Below, in pieces: positions 34,863 to 44,115 of a stretch of 64,000 bases of DNA; the first letter of the stretch is position 1; every line of letters begins with the position of its first letter. Both the position numbers and the translations under genes were made by a program. The notes under the pieces are model-generated. The model was not told the origin of the DNA and did no database searches. It saw nothing but the letters and a program-made list of their open reading frames with translations. This stretch comes from Gammaproteobacteria bacterium (GTDB lineage Bacteria > Pseudomonadota > Gammaproteobacteria > SZUA-140): NCBI GenBank assembly GCA_016712635.1, contig JADJQS010000010.1, positions 3,185-67,184 of the forward strand, written 5' to 3'.

Positions 34863-35234
34863 TCAGGGATATCGCAGCCGGATCGGGTCGTTCCTGGGTG
34901 TACAGTAGGTCCACAGCGGCAGGCGCGCCGCCGGGTCCAGCATCACGGTCATGATCTCGCCGCAGACAGGACACTCTCCCGTCGCCGACTCCACGTTCTC
35001 GCTCACCCGGTAACGCATCACCGCCGTCACCGGGCCGGCCAGCAGGAACCCCGGCACCAGCACGAAATGCGCGATCGGGATGAACAGCGTAACGACGGCG
35101 AGGAACCACATGAGTGCGAGCATCTTCAGCGCGCGCAGCCAGCGCTCCCTGTTGCTGAACATGCGCACCTGCAGGCTGCCGGCACGTGCCACGCCGGCGT
35201 CGTTCTCGATCAGTATCGGACGAACCTCGGCCAC
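34863..35234 (-). CDS. Small membrane protein with CPVCG motif
   Basis: The 123-residue product has two adjacent hydrophobic helices (about residues 37-70) and a C-terminal soluble part with one CPVCG pair and a further cysteine near the end (WTYCTPR). The cysteines may bind zinc, but a full four-cysteine site is not evident. I do not recognise the family. It is divergent from asmA and followed by a second small membrane ORF. Confidence 0.65.
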   Translation of the reverse strand: MAEVRPILIENDAGVARAGSLQVRMFSNRERWLRALKMLALMWFLAVVTLFIPIAHFVLVPGFLLAGPVTAVMRYRVSENVESATGECPVCGEIMTVMLDPAARLPLWTYCTPRNDPIRLRYP

Positions 35235-35410
35235 GCTCCTGTCTCCCGACGCCTGACTAACACTCTGATGCCGGTCATGATTGGCAAGGCCAGACTATAC
35301 ACAGCGCCGGCGTTTTCTGGCAAACCGCGCGCGGTCTGGAGCAGGCGGCCACTTGATGATAGTCTGCATTCCGACCCGCTGAATCACCCGGCACCGCCGC
35401 GCACCCCGTT

Positions 35411-37672
35411 ATGATCAGACGCATCGCCATCGTCCTCGGTATCCTCGCTGCCCTCCTGCTCGCGGCGCTGGTCCTGATACCGCTGCTGTTCAACCCCAAC
35501 GACTATAAGGACAAGATCGCCGAACTCGCGCGCGACGCGACCGGGCGCGAGCTCAGGATCGTGGACGACATGAAGCTGTCGCTGTTCCCCTGGATCGGCG
35601 TCGAGTTCGGCCGGGTCGAGTTCGCCAACGCCGCGGGCTTCGGCCCGCAACCGTTCGCCCGCATCGCGGCGGCAGAGATCAAGGTGAAGCTGATGCCGCT
35701 GTTCCAGCGTCGCATCGAGGTCGACACCGTGACGCTGCACGGATTCGCGTTGTCGCTCGAAACGGCCGCCGACGGCCGCACCAACTGGGATGACCTGGCG
35801 GCGCGCGGGGCGACGCAGGACCGCGCGGACACGGAACCGCCCCCGCCCTCGAACGGCGGCGACGCCGCGCTGGCCCTGCCCGCCGCGCTCAGCATCGGCG
35901 GGCTGGACGTGCGCGACGGCGCCCTGCACTGGCGCGATGACTCCGCGGGCACGCGCCTGGACGTCACCGGCCTGCGCCTCGCCAGCGATCGCATCGAGGC
36001 CGGCAAGCCGGTTGACCTGGAGCTCGCCTTCGACCTGCACGGCGAGCAGCCGGCCATCGACGGCCATCTCGATCTCGCCACCCGCCTCGAGGCCGACCTG
36101 GCGCAGCAGCGCCTGCGCGCGGCGAATCTGCGCCTCGACGCCAGGCTCGCGGGGGCGGGCATGCCGCTCGGCAAGATCGAACTCAGGCTCGCGGGAGATG
36201 TGGACGCCGACCTCGCCGGCCAGGCCTATCGGATCGACAAGTTGCGCCTGAACACCGCCGTGGACGACGCGAAGCTGCCGGGCGGGCGCCTCGCGCTAGC
36301 CCTGCAGGGCAGGATCGTCGCCGACCTCGACAAACAGACCGCCGAGCTGCCGGACTTCGTCCTCACGACCCAGGGCGTTACCCTGCGCGGCACCTTGCGC
36401 GCGACCCGGCTGCTGGACGCGCCCGTAGCCGCGGGACACCTCGAGGCCGACACCTTCAACCCGCGCGATTTATTGAAGGCCCTGGCCATCGACGCGCCGG
36501 AGACCGCCGATGCAGCGACGCTGACGCGCGCCGCGTTCGCGTTCGACTTCGAGGCCGCGGGCGAGCACGCCGCCATATCGGCGCTCAGGCTCCAGCTCGA
36601 CGACAGCGCGCTGACGGGCTCGGCCTCGGTACGCGACTTCGCGGCCCCTGCGCTCGCCTTCGACCTCGCGCTCGACCGCATCGACCTCGACCGCTACCTG
36701 CCGCCGCCGCAGGACGAACCCGTCGCGGCGACGCCGGCCGCCGCGGCGCCGGCCGCACTCAAGCTTCCGCTCGACACGCTGCGCGCACTCGACATCGACG
36801 GCAGGCTCGCGGCCGGACAGCTCCGCATCAGCGGCCTCTCGCTCTCCGATCTGAGCCTCGCGGTGCGCGCAAAGGACGGCCTGATCGCGCTCGCACCGCT
36901 CAAGGCGAACCTCTACGGCGGCCGCTACGCCGGCAACATCCGCCTCGACGCGCGCGGCGCCGTGCCGGCCTTCGCGCTCAATGAATCGTTGACCGGCATA
37001 CAGGCCGGGCCGTTGCTGAAAGATCTGCTCGACAACGAGACCTTCAGCGGCAACGCCGATTTCGCCCTCGAGGCCACGGCCAGCGGCGACACCGAGGACG
37101 CGCTGCTGCGCAGCCTGGACGGCACGGCCCGCTTCAAGCTGCGCGACGGCGCCGTGAAAGGCTTCAACACCGCGCAGATGATCCGCGAGGCGAAGGCAAA
37201 GCTGGAGGGACGCCCGGCGCCGCCCGCGGCCGCCAACCAGACCGATTTCAGCGAACTCGGCGCCTCAGTGCGCGTCGGCGGCGGCATCGCGCGCAACGAC
37301 GACCTGAGCGCGAGCTCGCCCTACCTGCGCATCGGCGGCAGCGGCCAGGCCGACCTGATCAAACAGGAGATCGATTACCGCCTGCGTGTCCGGCTGGTCG
37401 ACACCGAGATCGGCCAGGGCGGCGAGCAGCTCGGCGACGTCAAGGGCATCGAGATCCCCATCAGGATCAGCGGCGCCTTCGCCGGCCCGTCCATCGGACT
37501 CGACAGCGCGGTCATCAGCGATGTCCTGAAACAGAAGGCGAAGGCCGCCGTCAAGCAGGCGGTGGACGCCAGCAAGGGCAAGGCGCAGGAAAAGCTGGAG
37601 CAGAAAAAACAGGAACTCAAGAAAGACGTCGAGGACAAGCTCAAGGACAAACTGAAGGGAATGTTCCAATGA
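35411..37672 (+). CDS. AsmA-family protein
   Basis: The 753-residue protein has an N-terminal transmembrane anchor, then the AsmA start (NPNDYKDKIAELARDATGRELRI ... LFPWIGVEFG) and a long beta-rich periplasmic body. A C-terminal AsmA domain follows, and the end is a Lys/Glu-rich coiled tail. AsmA-like proteins belong to the repeating-beta-groove bridge superfamily and help lipid traffic to the outer membrane. It overlaps mutY by four bases (ATGA), an arrangement common in gammaproteobacteria. Confidence 0.92.
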   Translation: MIRRIAIVLGILAALLLAALVLIPLLFNPNDYKDKIAELARDATGRELRIVDDMKLSLFPWIGVEFGRVEFANAAGFGPQPFARIAAAEIKVKLMPLFQRRIEVDTVTLHGFALSLETAADGRTNWDDLAARGATQDRADTEPPPPSNGGDAALALPAALSIGGLDVRDGALHWRDDSAGTRLDVTGLRLASDRIEAGKPVDLELAFDLHGEQPAIDGHLDLATRLEADLAQQRLRAANLRLDARLAGAGMPLGKIELRLAGDVDADLAGQAYRIDKLRLNTAVDDAKLPGGRLALALQGRIVADLDKQTAELPDFVLTTQGVTLRGTLRATRLLDAPVAAGHLEADTFNPRDLLKALAIDAPETADAATLTRAAFAFDFEAAGEHAAISALRLQLDDSALTGSASVRDFAAPALAFDLALDRIDLDRYLPPPQDEPVAATPAAAAPAALKLPLDTLRALDIDGRLAAGQLRISGLSLSDLSLAVRAKDGLIALAPLKANLYGGRYAGNIRLDARGAVPAFALNESLTGIQAGPLLKDLLDNETFSGNADFALEATASGDTEDALLRSLDGTARFKLRDGAVKGFNTAQMIREAKAKLEGRPAPPAAANQTDFSELGASVRVGGGIARNDDLSASSPYLRIGGSGQADLIKQEIDYRLRVRLVDTEIGQGGEQLGDVKGIEIPIRISGAFAGPSIGLDSAVISDVLKQKAKAAVKQAVDASKGKAQEKLEQKKQELKKDVEDKLKDKLKGMFQ

Positions 37673-38775
37673 GCGCCGTCGCGGCCCGGGGTAAACGCCG
37701 GGACGGCGCGGAGGATTTCAGCGCCGCGCTGCTGACATGGTTCGATGCGCACGGGCGCAAGGACCTGCCCTGGCAGCGTGACACCACACCCTACCGGGTT
37801 TGGGTTTCCGAGATCATGCTGCAGCAGACCCAGGTTGCGACCGTGATCCCCTACTATCAACGCTTCATGCAGCGCTTCGCCGGCGTCGGCGCGCTCGCCG
37901 CGGCCACCCTGGACGAGGTGCTGCACCTGTGGTCGGGTCTCGGCTACTACGCGCGCGCGCGCAACCTGCACCGCGCCGCGGGCATCGTCTGCATCGAGCA
38001 TGGCGGCGAGTTCCCCGCCGACATGGAACGGATGCAGGCGTTGCCCGGCATCGGGCGTTCCACCGCCGGCGCGATCCTCGCGCTCGCGCGCGGGCAGCGC
38101 CACCCGATCCTCGACGGCAACGTCAAGCGCGTGCTTGCGCGTTATCACGCCATCGAAGGCTGGCCGGGGCAACCCGCGGTGGAAAAACGCCTGTGGGAGC
38201 GGGCCGAGGCCCACACGCCGCGGGACCGCGTCGGCGCCTACACCCAGGCGATCATGGACCTCGGCGCCACGCTGTGCACGCGCGGCGCGCCGGACTGCGC
38301 GCGCTGCCCGCTCGCGGCGGGATGCCGGGCGCGGCAGACGGGACGGACGAGGGACTACCCTGCTGCGCGGCCGCGGCTGCAAAAGCCCGAACGCGAGAGC
38401 ACGATGCTCGTGCTGAGGAACGCCGCCGGCGAGGTCCTGCTCGAACGCCGCCCGCCCGCCGGCATCTGGGGCGGCCTGTGGAGCCTGCCCGAGGCGCCGC
38501 CGGAGGCGCGCGGCGACGCGGACATCCGGCGCTGGTGCGCCGATGCCTTGCGCTGCCGCATCGATGCGCTGACCGAGCTTCCCGGCCTGCGGCACGCCTT
38601 CAGCCATTTCAACCTGACGATCCGTCCGCTGCAGGCGCGCGTGCTGCGCCAGGACGCGGCCGTCATGGAGGGGGCGGGATACGTCTGGTACAATGGCCGC
38701 TCGCATGCGCGTGGCCTCGCGGCGCCGATCCGGCGCCTGCTCACCGCGCTCGCGCAGGAAACAGGAGAACCTTGA
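37669..38775 (+). CDS. mutY: Adenine DNA glycosylase
   Basis: MutY removes adenine mispaired with 8-oxoguanine. The 368-residue protein has DLPWQRDTTPYRVWVSEIMLQQTQV, the helix-hairpin-helix GIGRSTAGAILA with catalytic Asp in DGNVKRVLARY, the four 4Fe-4S cysteines (C-x6-C-x2-C-x5-C near residues 203-219) and a C-terminal NUDIX-like domain. It overlaps asmA upstream and yggX downstream (TGATG). Confidence 0.97.
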   Translation: MSAVAARGKRRDGAEDFSAALLTWFDAHGRKDLPWQRDTTPYRVWVSEIMLQQTQVATVIPYYQRFMQRFAGVGALAAATLDEVLHLWSGLGYYARARNLHRAAGIVCIEHGGEFPADMERMQALPGIGRSTAGAILALARGQRHPILDGNVKRVLARYHAIEGWPGQPAVEKRLWERAEAHTPRDRVGAYTQAIMDLGATLCTRGAPDCARCPLAAGCRARQTGRTRDYPAARPRLQKPERESTMLVLRNAAGEVLLERRPPAGIWGGLWSLPEAPPEARGDADIRRWCADALRCRIDALTELPGLRHAFSHFNLTIRPLQARVLRQDAAVMEGAGYVWYNGRSHARGLAAPIRRLLTALAQETGEP

Positions 38776-39056
38776 TGACCCGCATGGTGCACTGCGTGAA
38801 GCTGGACAAGGAGGCGGAAGGCCTGGGCTACCTGGTCTACCCGGGCGCACTCGGGAAACGCATCTTCGACAACGTCTCCAAGGAGGCGTGGCAGATGTGG
38901 CTCAAGCACCAGACCATCCTCATCAACGAAAACCGCCTCTCCCCGATCGAGCCGCGCGCGCGCCAGTTCCTCGAAAAGGAGATGGAGAAGTTCTTCTTCG
39001 GCGAAGGCTCCGAGCTGCCGGAGGCGTTCGTGGATCCCGGGAAAGGCGCGAAGTAG
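38775..39056 (+). CDS. yggX: Fe(2+)-trafficking protein YggX
   Basis: YggX protects iron-sulfur proteins from oxidative damage. The 93-residue product has MVHCVKLDKEAEGL with the conserved cysteine, the PGALGKRIFDNVSKEAW core and KEMEKFFFGEG. It overlaps the mutY stop by one base, and the mutY-yggX pair is conserved; MutY itself carries an iron-sulfur cluster. Confidence 0.96.
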   Translation: MTRMVHCVKLDKEAEGLGYLVYPGALGKRIFDNVSKEAWQMWLKHQTILINENRLSPIEPRARQFLEKEMEKFFFGEGSELPEAFVDPGKGAK

Positions 39057-39135
39057 CCGCGGATCCCGGGCGGCGGGCCGGGCCGCCATCGCTGTTACTT
39101 CGCAACCCCTGGCTGCGGGTCCGCCCGCCAGTCGC

Positions 39136-40122
39136 TCACCGTTCGCCGCCGTCCATCGCGCAGCGGAACCCCACGTCGGTGCTGACCATGCCGGGCTCCG
39201 CATGTGCGCGGCGCGCGCTGCGGAAGAAGACGCTCAGGGCGTAATGCCCGAGGCCCGCCCCGCCCCCGCGCACCACGCGGTGTTTCTCGCCGAAGTCCGC
39301 ATCCTGCGCGTCTGAACCCGGATAGGGCCGGTACCAGTCCCCCACCCACTCCGAGACATTGCCGCCGAGGTCGTATACGCCATACAGCGAGACGTCCTGC
39401 GGATAGGAACCGACGGCGGCGAGAATCTCGTCGCCCTCGCCCTGGTCGCCCGAGTTGGCCACACCATGCCGCCAGTCGTCGCCCCAGGGATACTCACGGC
39501 CCTCCGGTCCGCGCGCAGCCTTCTCCCATTCGGCCTCGCCCGGCAGGCGTTTGCCGCGCCAGCGGCAGTAGGCGTCGGCATCGAACCAGCTCACCGCCGT
39601 CACCGGCAGGCGGTCGCGCCCGCGCTGGATGCCGAGCAGCAAGGCCAGCAGCTCCTCCCTGTCCAGTGCGGAGGTGTCGACCTCGAGCTTGAAATAATCG
39701 CGCGCGATCCAGCGCAGGTTGTCCACGTGGGCGGTCTCGAGCTTGCGGTCGGCGACGTTGTAGGCGCCCTGGACCCACTCCGCCGGCTCCGCGCGGCCGG
39801 TCTGCAGCACGAAGGCCTTGTAGTCGGCGTTGCTGACCTCGGTCGCGTCGAGATAGAAGCCGGGAAGCTCCGTGCGGCGCCGCGGATGCTCGTTCACGAA
39901 CAGCGGCACGGTGAAGCCGTAGCGCTCCTGCAGCCCCTCCTCGTCGGTCTTGTCGCTGCCCATGATGAACGGTCCGCCCGGGATGAACACCATACCCGCC
40001 CCGGCGGCCGGGGCGGCGTCTTCCGGCGGCCCGCCGCAGGCCGCGCACAACGCGGCCGCCAGCAGCACGCCTCCCCACCGGCCGCTGTCGCCGCAATGCC
40101 TATCGCGATGTCCAGGCTTCAT
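39136..40122 (-). CDS. Formylglycine-generating-enzyme-like (SUMF1) lipoprotein
   Basis: The ATG at 40122 gives about 328 residues with a signal peptide ending in a lipobox (LCAAC-G near residue 30), so it should be membrane anchored. The rest is an FGE-sulfatase domain: MVFIPGGPFIMGS, YCRWRGKRLPGEAEWEKAARG, YPWGDDW, NVSEWVGDWY and VVRGGG. The paired cysteines that catalyse formylglycine formation near the C-terminus are replaced (RSARRAHAEP), so enzymatic activity is unlikely. No sulfatase gene is near. An upstream TTG at 40176 is in frame but less likely. Confidence 0.88.
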   Translation of the reverse strand: MKPGHRDRHCGDSGRWGGVLLAAALCAACGGPPEDAAPAAGAGMVFIPGGPFIMGSDKTDEEGLQERYGFTVPLFVNEHPRRRTELPGFYLDATEVSNADYKAFVLQTGRAEPAEWVQGAYNVADRKLETAHVDNLRWIARDYFKLEVDTSALDREELLALLLGIQRGRDRLPVTAVSWFDADAYCRWRGKRLPGEAEWEKAARGPEGREYPWGDDWRHGVANSGDQGEGDEILAAVGSYPQDVSLYGVYDLGGNVSEWVGDWYRPYPGSDAQDADFGEKHRVVRGGGAGLGHYALSVFFRSARRAHAEPGMVSTDVGFRCAMDGGER

Positions 40123-40195
40123 GAAAACAGGCGCTTCAACAAGGAGTTTGGCGCAGAATACCACGGCCTCGCGCAATCGTAAGCCGTCGTCCGGC

Positions 40196-40225
40196 TTGAC
40201 GCGATACCCGTCAGGCGGGTCTAAT
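40196..40225 (+). promoter_or_regulatory. Promoter of tRNA-Phe
   Basis: A -35 box TTGACG (40196-40201) and a -10 box TCTAAT (40220-40225) are 18 bases apart, followed by a GC-rich discriminator. This is the pattern of stable-RNA promoters. The tRNA starts about 70 bases downstream. Confidence 0.5.
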
Positions 40226-40293
40226 ACGCGTGCCGCGGAACGTCCGCGGCGCGATCATCCGGTTGCTGGATCAACCTCCGCGTTCCCCCCGAT

Positions 40294-40369
40294 GGCCAGG
40301 TAGCTCAGTTGGTAGAGCAGGGGACTGAAAATCCCCGTGTCGGCGGTTCAATTCCGTCCCTGGCCACCA
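40294..40369 (+). tRNA. tRNA-Phe (GAA)
   Basis: A 76-base cloverleaf with acceptor stem GGCCAGG / CCTGGCC, D-arm AGCTCAGTTGGTAGAGC, anticodon loop CTGAAAA with GAA, T-loop GTTCAATTC and an encoded CCA end. Its last 34 bases before CCA are repeated 154 bases downstream. Confidence 0.97.
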
Positions 40370-40445
40370 ATTTCATCGATCATTGCAACCGCCGCTGCAC
40401 CTTCGGGGCGGGGATTCCCGGCCCGCGCGCGGCGCGCGGGCGTTC

Positions 40446-40469
40446 GACGGCGCTGACGGCTGCGCCGTC
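40446..40469. terminator. GC-rich hairpin after tRNA-Phe
   Basis: GACGGCGC at 40446-40453 pairs perfectly with GCGCCGTC at 40462-40469 around an 8-base loop. It lies between the two copies of the tRNA 3' end. There is no T-run, so it may be a processing or Rho-assisted end rather than an intrinsic terminator. Confidence 0.35.
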
Positions 40470-40486
40470 ACCACGCGCCGCCTCAC

Positions 40487-40520
40487 CCCCGTGTCGGCGG
40501 TTCAATTCCGTCCCTGGCCA
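40487..40520 (+). repeat. Direct repeat of the tRNA-Phe 3' end (attachment-site-like scar)
   Basis: These 34 bases are identical to 40333-40366, which is the 3' half of the anticodon stem through the T-arm and acceptor end of tRNA-Phe. The rest of a tRNA is absent. Tyrosine-recombinase integrases use exactly this part of tRNA genes as attB, so the copy looks like the second attachment site left after an element was lost. Only 120 bases lie between the copies and no integrase is present. A failed tandem tRNA duplication is the alternative. Confidence 0.7.
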
Positions 40521-40646
40521 GCATTCAATCCTGCGTCACGCACGACGCGGAAACGCTTACTCCGACCCGCAGGCCAAGGCTTGAACGTTTCCACGCTAAG
40601 GCCTTGAAACACGATCATTATGCAAGGCGGGATGGATAAACTTTTG

Positions 40647-40655
40647 TGCTATACT
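40647..40655 (+). promoter_or_regulatory. Extended -10 promoter of the surface-protein gene
   Basis: TGC TATACT forms an extended -10 element about 68 bases before the preferred start codon at 40723. No convincing -35 box is present. The sequence around it is richer in A+T than its surroundings. Confidence 0.4.
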
Positions 40656-40722
40656 CGGCCATAAAATCAGGACCATGGCGCAGCGCTCAGGCCCGGGCGC
40701 GCCGTCCCAGCGGGTAGAATTG

Positions 40723-43700
40723 ATGCGATCCTGCAAAAATACAGGGATATATACCCATACATGTGCGCGCCTCCTGTTGTCGGCGGCGCTGGCGATCCCG
40801 CTGCAAACCCACGCCTTCGTCTATATCGTTGACAGCGCGGCCGATCTCGTCGATGCCGACACCAGCGACGGGATCTGCGCGACCGCCTCCGGCACCTGTA
40901 CCCTGCGCGCCGCGATCCAGCAGGCCAATGCCTGGGCCGGAACCGACTCGGTCGTCCTTCCGGCCGGCACCTATACCCTCAGCATCGGCGGCGCTGGCGA
41001 GAATGCCGCCGCCAGCGGCGACCTCGATGTCACCGACGGGCTGATCCTCAACGGCAGTGGCGCCGTGTCGTCGGTCATCGACGGCGGCGGCATCGACCGC
41101 GCGGTGGACATCGCGAACGGTGTCGCCGTGCAGGTCAGCGGCGTGACGATCCGGAACGGCTTCGTCAACGGCAGCGGCGGCGGCATCTACAACCTCGGCA
41201 CGCTATCCCTCAGCGACAGCGCCGTCACCGGCAACACCAGCGCATTGCCGGCCGGCACCGCCGGCGGCGGCATCTACCACTTCTCCAGCGGCGAGGCGGC
41301 GGTCAGCCTGAGCCTCGACCGGGTTACCGTCAGCAACAACAGTGCGGACAATTCCTCGCTGAGCGGCGCCTCCAGCATCAACGGCGGCGGCATCGCGATC
41401 GTCGGCGGCGCGGTCACCATCAATGAGAGCCTCGTCACCGGCAACATCGCAACCACGGGCACCGTCGGCAACACCGGTAACAACGTCGGAAGCGGCGGCG
41501 GCATTTACATCAACAACGGCAACGTGGCTGTCACCGACAGCACCATCAGCGGCAACACCGCCGACTGGAACGCGGGCGGCATCTACAACTTCGGCGCCGT
41601 GACCGTCACCGGCAGCACCATCAGCGGCAACACCGCCTTCCAGGGCGGCGGCGTCTATACCGACGGCAACCCGGCACGCCTGCTGACGCTGGTCAACAGC
41701 ACGGTAAGCGGCAACGTCACCACCCACCCGAGTTTCTCCACACTCGGCGGCGGCCTGTTCATCAGCAAGCCGACCGTCATCCAGGGCAGCACCATCACTG
41801 AGAACGAGGCAGGCGACGGCGCCGGCCTCCACCTCGACCTGACCGGCCAGACCTCGCTCAACCAGGGCAGCGTCACGCTCACCCATGCCATCATCGCCGG
41901 CCAGACCGCAGGGCCGGACTGCGACAACGCGGCTGCGATCACGTCGAACGGCAACAACCTCGCCGGCGATGCCAGCTGCGGTCTCGCCGGCGGCGGCGAC
42001 CTCAACGGCACGGCTGCCGGCCTGGGCGCCTTGTTGGCTACGAACGGTGGCCCCACTGCGTCCCACCTGCCGCAGACCGGCAGCGCGGTGATCGACAACG
42101 GCAGCAACGCGACCTGCACGGCCGAGGACCAGCGCAGCTTCCCGCGTCCGGCCGACGGCAACGGCAACAGCAACGCGATCTGCGATATCGGTGCCGTCGA
42201 GGTCACGCCGGGGACGAACGCCGATCTCGCGGTGCGCCTGAGCGATGCGCCCGATCCGGCCGTGGTCGGCGGCGCGCTGGCATACACCGCCACCGTCACC
42301 AACCAGGGGCCCGCCCCCGCGACCGGCGCCAGCATGATACTGACCTTGCCCGCCACGGTCAGCTTCCAGTCCGCCTCTGCCGGCTGCGCGCCTGGCGGTG
42401 CGACCGTCACCTGCAACATCGGCGCCCTGGCCGCAGGCGCCGCTGCGGTCCGCACCGTCACGGTCACACCGAACACCGTCGGGACCATCACCGCGAGCGC
42501 GGCCGCCGCGGCGGCGGAGGCCGACCCCAACACGGCCAACAACACCGGCATTGAGACCGACACCGAGGTCTACCAGCCGACCGACGTCACCATCACCACC
42601 ACGGCCTCGACAACCGGCACGATCATTCTGGCCAGCGGCGCTGAAGCCAGCGGCGGCAACATCAATGAGTGTGTTCCGAATACCTCATGCGACACCGTGC
42701 TCGCGGGCGAGCCGTTCACCTATACGCTGACCATCGGTAACAGCACGGCGACCGCGCGCAACGTCCGCATCAGCGACACTCTCCCGGACGGCGTCGATCC
42801 GGTCTCCCTGACCGCCTCCACCGGAACCTGCTCCGCCGCGGGCCAGATTTTCACCTGCGCGCTCGGCGATCTCGGCACGGGCTCCGCCGTCGCGACCATA
42901 GACATCATCGTGAATCCGACGGAAAAGGGCGTCATCGTCAACCGCGCGGTCGCCAACTTCGACGGCGCCTTCCTGACCGCGCCGGGTTCGGGCGAATTCA
43001 CCCTCAACGTCGACACGCGCGCCGATCTCGCGGTGGACATCGTCGACACCGACGATCCGGTCGCCCAGGGCGCCGACCTCGGCTTCATCATCACGGTCAA
43101 CAACGGCGGCCCCTCGGACGCCACCGACATTGAACTCGCGGTGACGCTGCCGGCCAGCTACACCTACAACTCGACCTCCTCGCCCGACGGCTGGAGCTGC
43201 ACACCGACGGGCGTGACCGTCGAGTGCTCCCTGGCGACGCTGGCATCGGACACCCTGTCGACGCTCACGGTGTTCGTGACGCCGACGGCCACCGGCACGC
43301 TGGACACCGGCGTCGCGGTCACCGGAGCCGACACCGACAACGATCCCAGCAACAACTCGGTGACTGAAAGCACCACGATCGGACCCGCCGTTGTGGTCAC
43401 GACGGATCTCTCCGTCGTGCTGAGCACCGATCCCGCACCACCGGGGACAGTGGCGGCGGGAGACAATCTCACCTACATCGCCCGCGTGACCAACAACGGG
43501 ACGGTCACCGCCCAGAATGTCACGCTCACCCAGGTGCTCCCGTCCGGCGTCGCCTTCGTTTCGGCCACCAACGGCTGCAGCGAATCCGGCGGCATCGTGC
43601 AGTGCGCGCTGGGAACCATCGCGGGCGGCACCTCCGCCAGCGGAAACGTGGTCGTGCGTCCGGCGGCGGAAGGCACCCTTAGCTCTACGGTCACCGTGCT

Positions 43701-44115
43701 CAGCGGAACGGTGCAGGATCCCGATACCTCGAATAACACGGATACCGAAACAACCACCGTGAGCGCCGCCTCGGACGGCAACGGCGGCGGCCTGCGCAAG
43801 GGCTCCGGCTGCTTCATCGCCACCGCCGCCTACGGCAGCTACCTCGATCCGCACGTCATGGAGCTGCGCCGGTTCCGCGACGATGTGCTGCTCGCGACGG
43901 AGCCGGGCCGGACCCTCGTCGAACTCTACTACCGCGTCTCGCCGCCGGTCGCCGACCTGATCAGCCGGCACGATGCCCTGCGCGCCGTAACCCGCTGGGC
44001 GCTGACCCCGGTGGTCTACGGAGTCGCCTATCCACTCCCCTCCGCCGCGCTCGGCATGTTGCTGGTGGTGGGACTGCTGAGACACCGACAAAAATTCGTG
44101 AGGGGTGAGGCGTAA
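40723..44115 (+). CDS. Large secreted surface protein: CSLREA, beta-helix, four DUF11 repeats, CFI-box C-terminus
   Basis: The ATG at 40723 gives 1,130 residues with a signal peptide (LLLSAALAIPLQTHA). A CSLREA-type segment follows near 50-70 (DGICATASGTCTLRAAIQQAN). Residues of about 75-470 are Gly/Asn/Thr-rich parallel beta-helix repeats of the GGGIYN / TISGNTA kind. Four DUF11 domains begin near 500, 618, 766 and 893. The C-terminus has the CFI box (GCFIATAAYGS near 1028), a helical stretch and a last hydrophobic helix followed by basic residues, as in CFI-box-CTERM proteins. It is probably an adhesin or envelope protein; ligand unknown. The last residues are encoded by a dispersed repeat. 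An in-frame ATG at 40675 is an alternative start. Confidence 0.88.
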   Translation: MRSCKNTGIYTHTCARLLLSAALAIPLQTHAFVYIVDSAADLVDADTSDGICATASGTCTLRAAIQQANAWAGTDSVVLPAGTYTLSIGGAGENAAASGDLDVTDGLILNGSGAVSSVIDGGGIDRAVDIANGVAVQVSGVTIRNGFVNGSGGGIYNLGTLSLSDSAVTGNTSALPAGTAGGGIYHFSSGEAAVSLSLDRVTVSNNSADNSSLSGASSINGGGIAIVGGAVTINESLVTGNIATTGTVGNTGNNVGSGGGIYINNGNVAVTDSTISGNTADWNAGGIYNFGAVTVTGSTISGNTAFQGGGVYTDGNPARLLTLVNSTVSGNVTTHPSFSTLGGGLFISKPTVIQGSTITENEAGDGAGLHLDLTGQTSLNQGSVTLTHAIIAGQTAGPDCDNAAAITSNGNNLAGDASCGLAGGGDLNGTAAGLGALLATNGGPTASHLPQTGSAVIDNGSNATCTAEDQRSFPRPADGNGNSNAICDIGAVEVTPGTNADLAVRLSDAPDPAVVGGALAYTATVTNQGPAPATGASMILTLPATVSFQSASAGCAPGGATVTCNIGALAAGAAAVRTVTVTPNTVGTITASAAAAAAEADPNTANNTGIETDTEVYQPTDVTITTTASTTGTIILASGAEASGGNINECVPNTSCDTVLAGEPFTYTLTIGNSTATARNVRISDTLPDGVDPVSLTASTGTCSAAGQIFTCALGDLGTGSAVATIDIIVNPTEKGVIVNRAVANFDGAFLTAPGSGEFTLNVDTRADLAVDIVDTDDPVAQGADLGFIITVNNGGPSDATDIELAVTLPASYTYNSTSSPDGWSCTPTGVTVECSLATLASDTLSTLTVFVTPTATGTLDTGVAVTGADTDNDPSNNSVTESTTIGPAVVVTTDLSVVLSTDPAPPGTVAAGDNLTYIARVTNNGTVTAQNVTLTQVLPSGVAFVSATNGCSESGGIVQCALGTIAGGTSASGNVVVRPAAEGTLSSTVTVLSGTVQDPDTSNNTDTETTTVSAASDGNGGGLRKGSGCFIATAAYGSYLDPHVMELRRFRDDVLLATEPGRTLVELYYRVSPPVADLISRHDALRAVTRWALTPVVYGVAYPLPSAALGMLLVVGLLRHRQKFVRGEA

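Noticed and set aside
41134..41700. Repeated GGCGGCGGCATCTAC-like segments considered as a DNA repeat array
   Set aside because: They are in frame and spaced as beta-helix coils of the surface protein, so they are coding repeats and not a CRISPR or satellite array.
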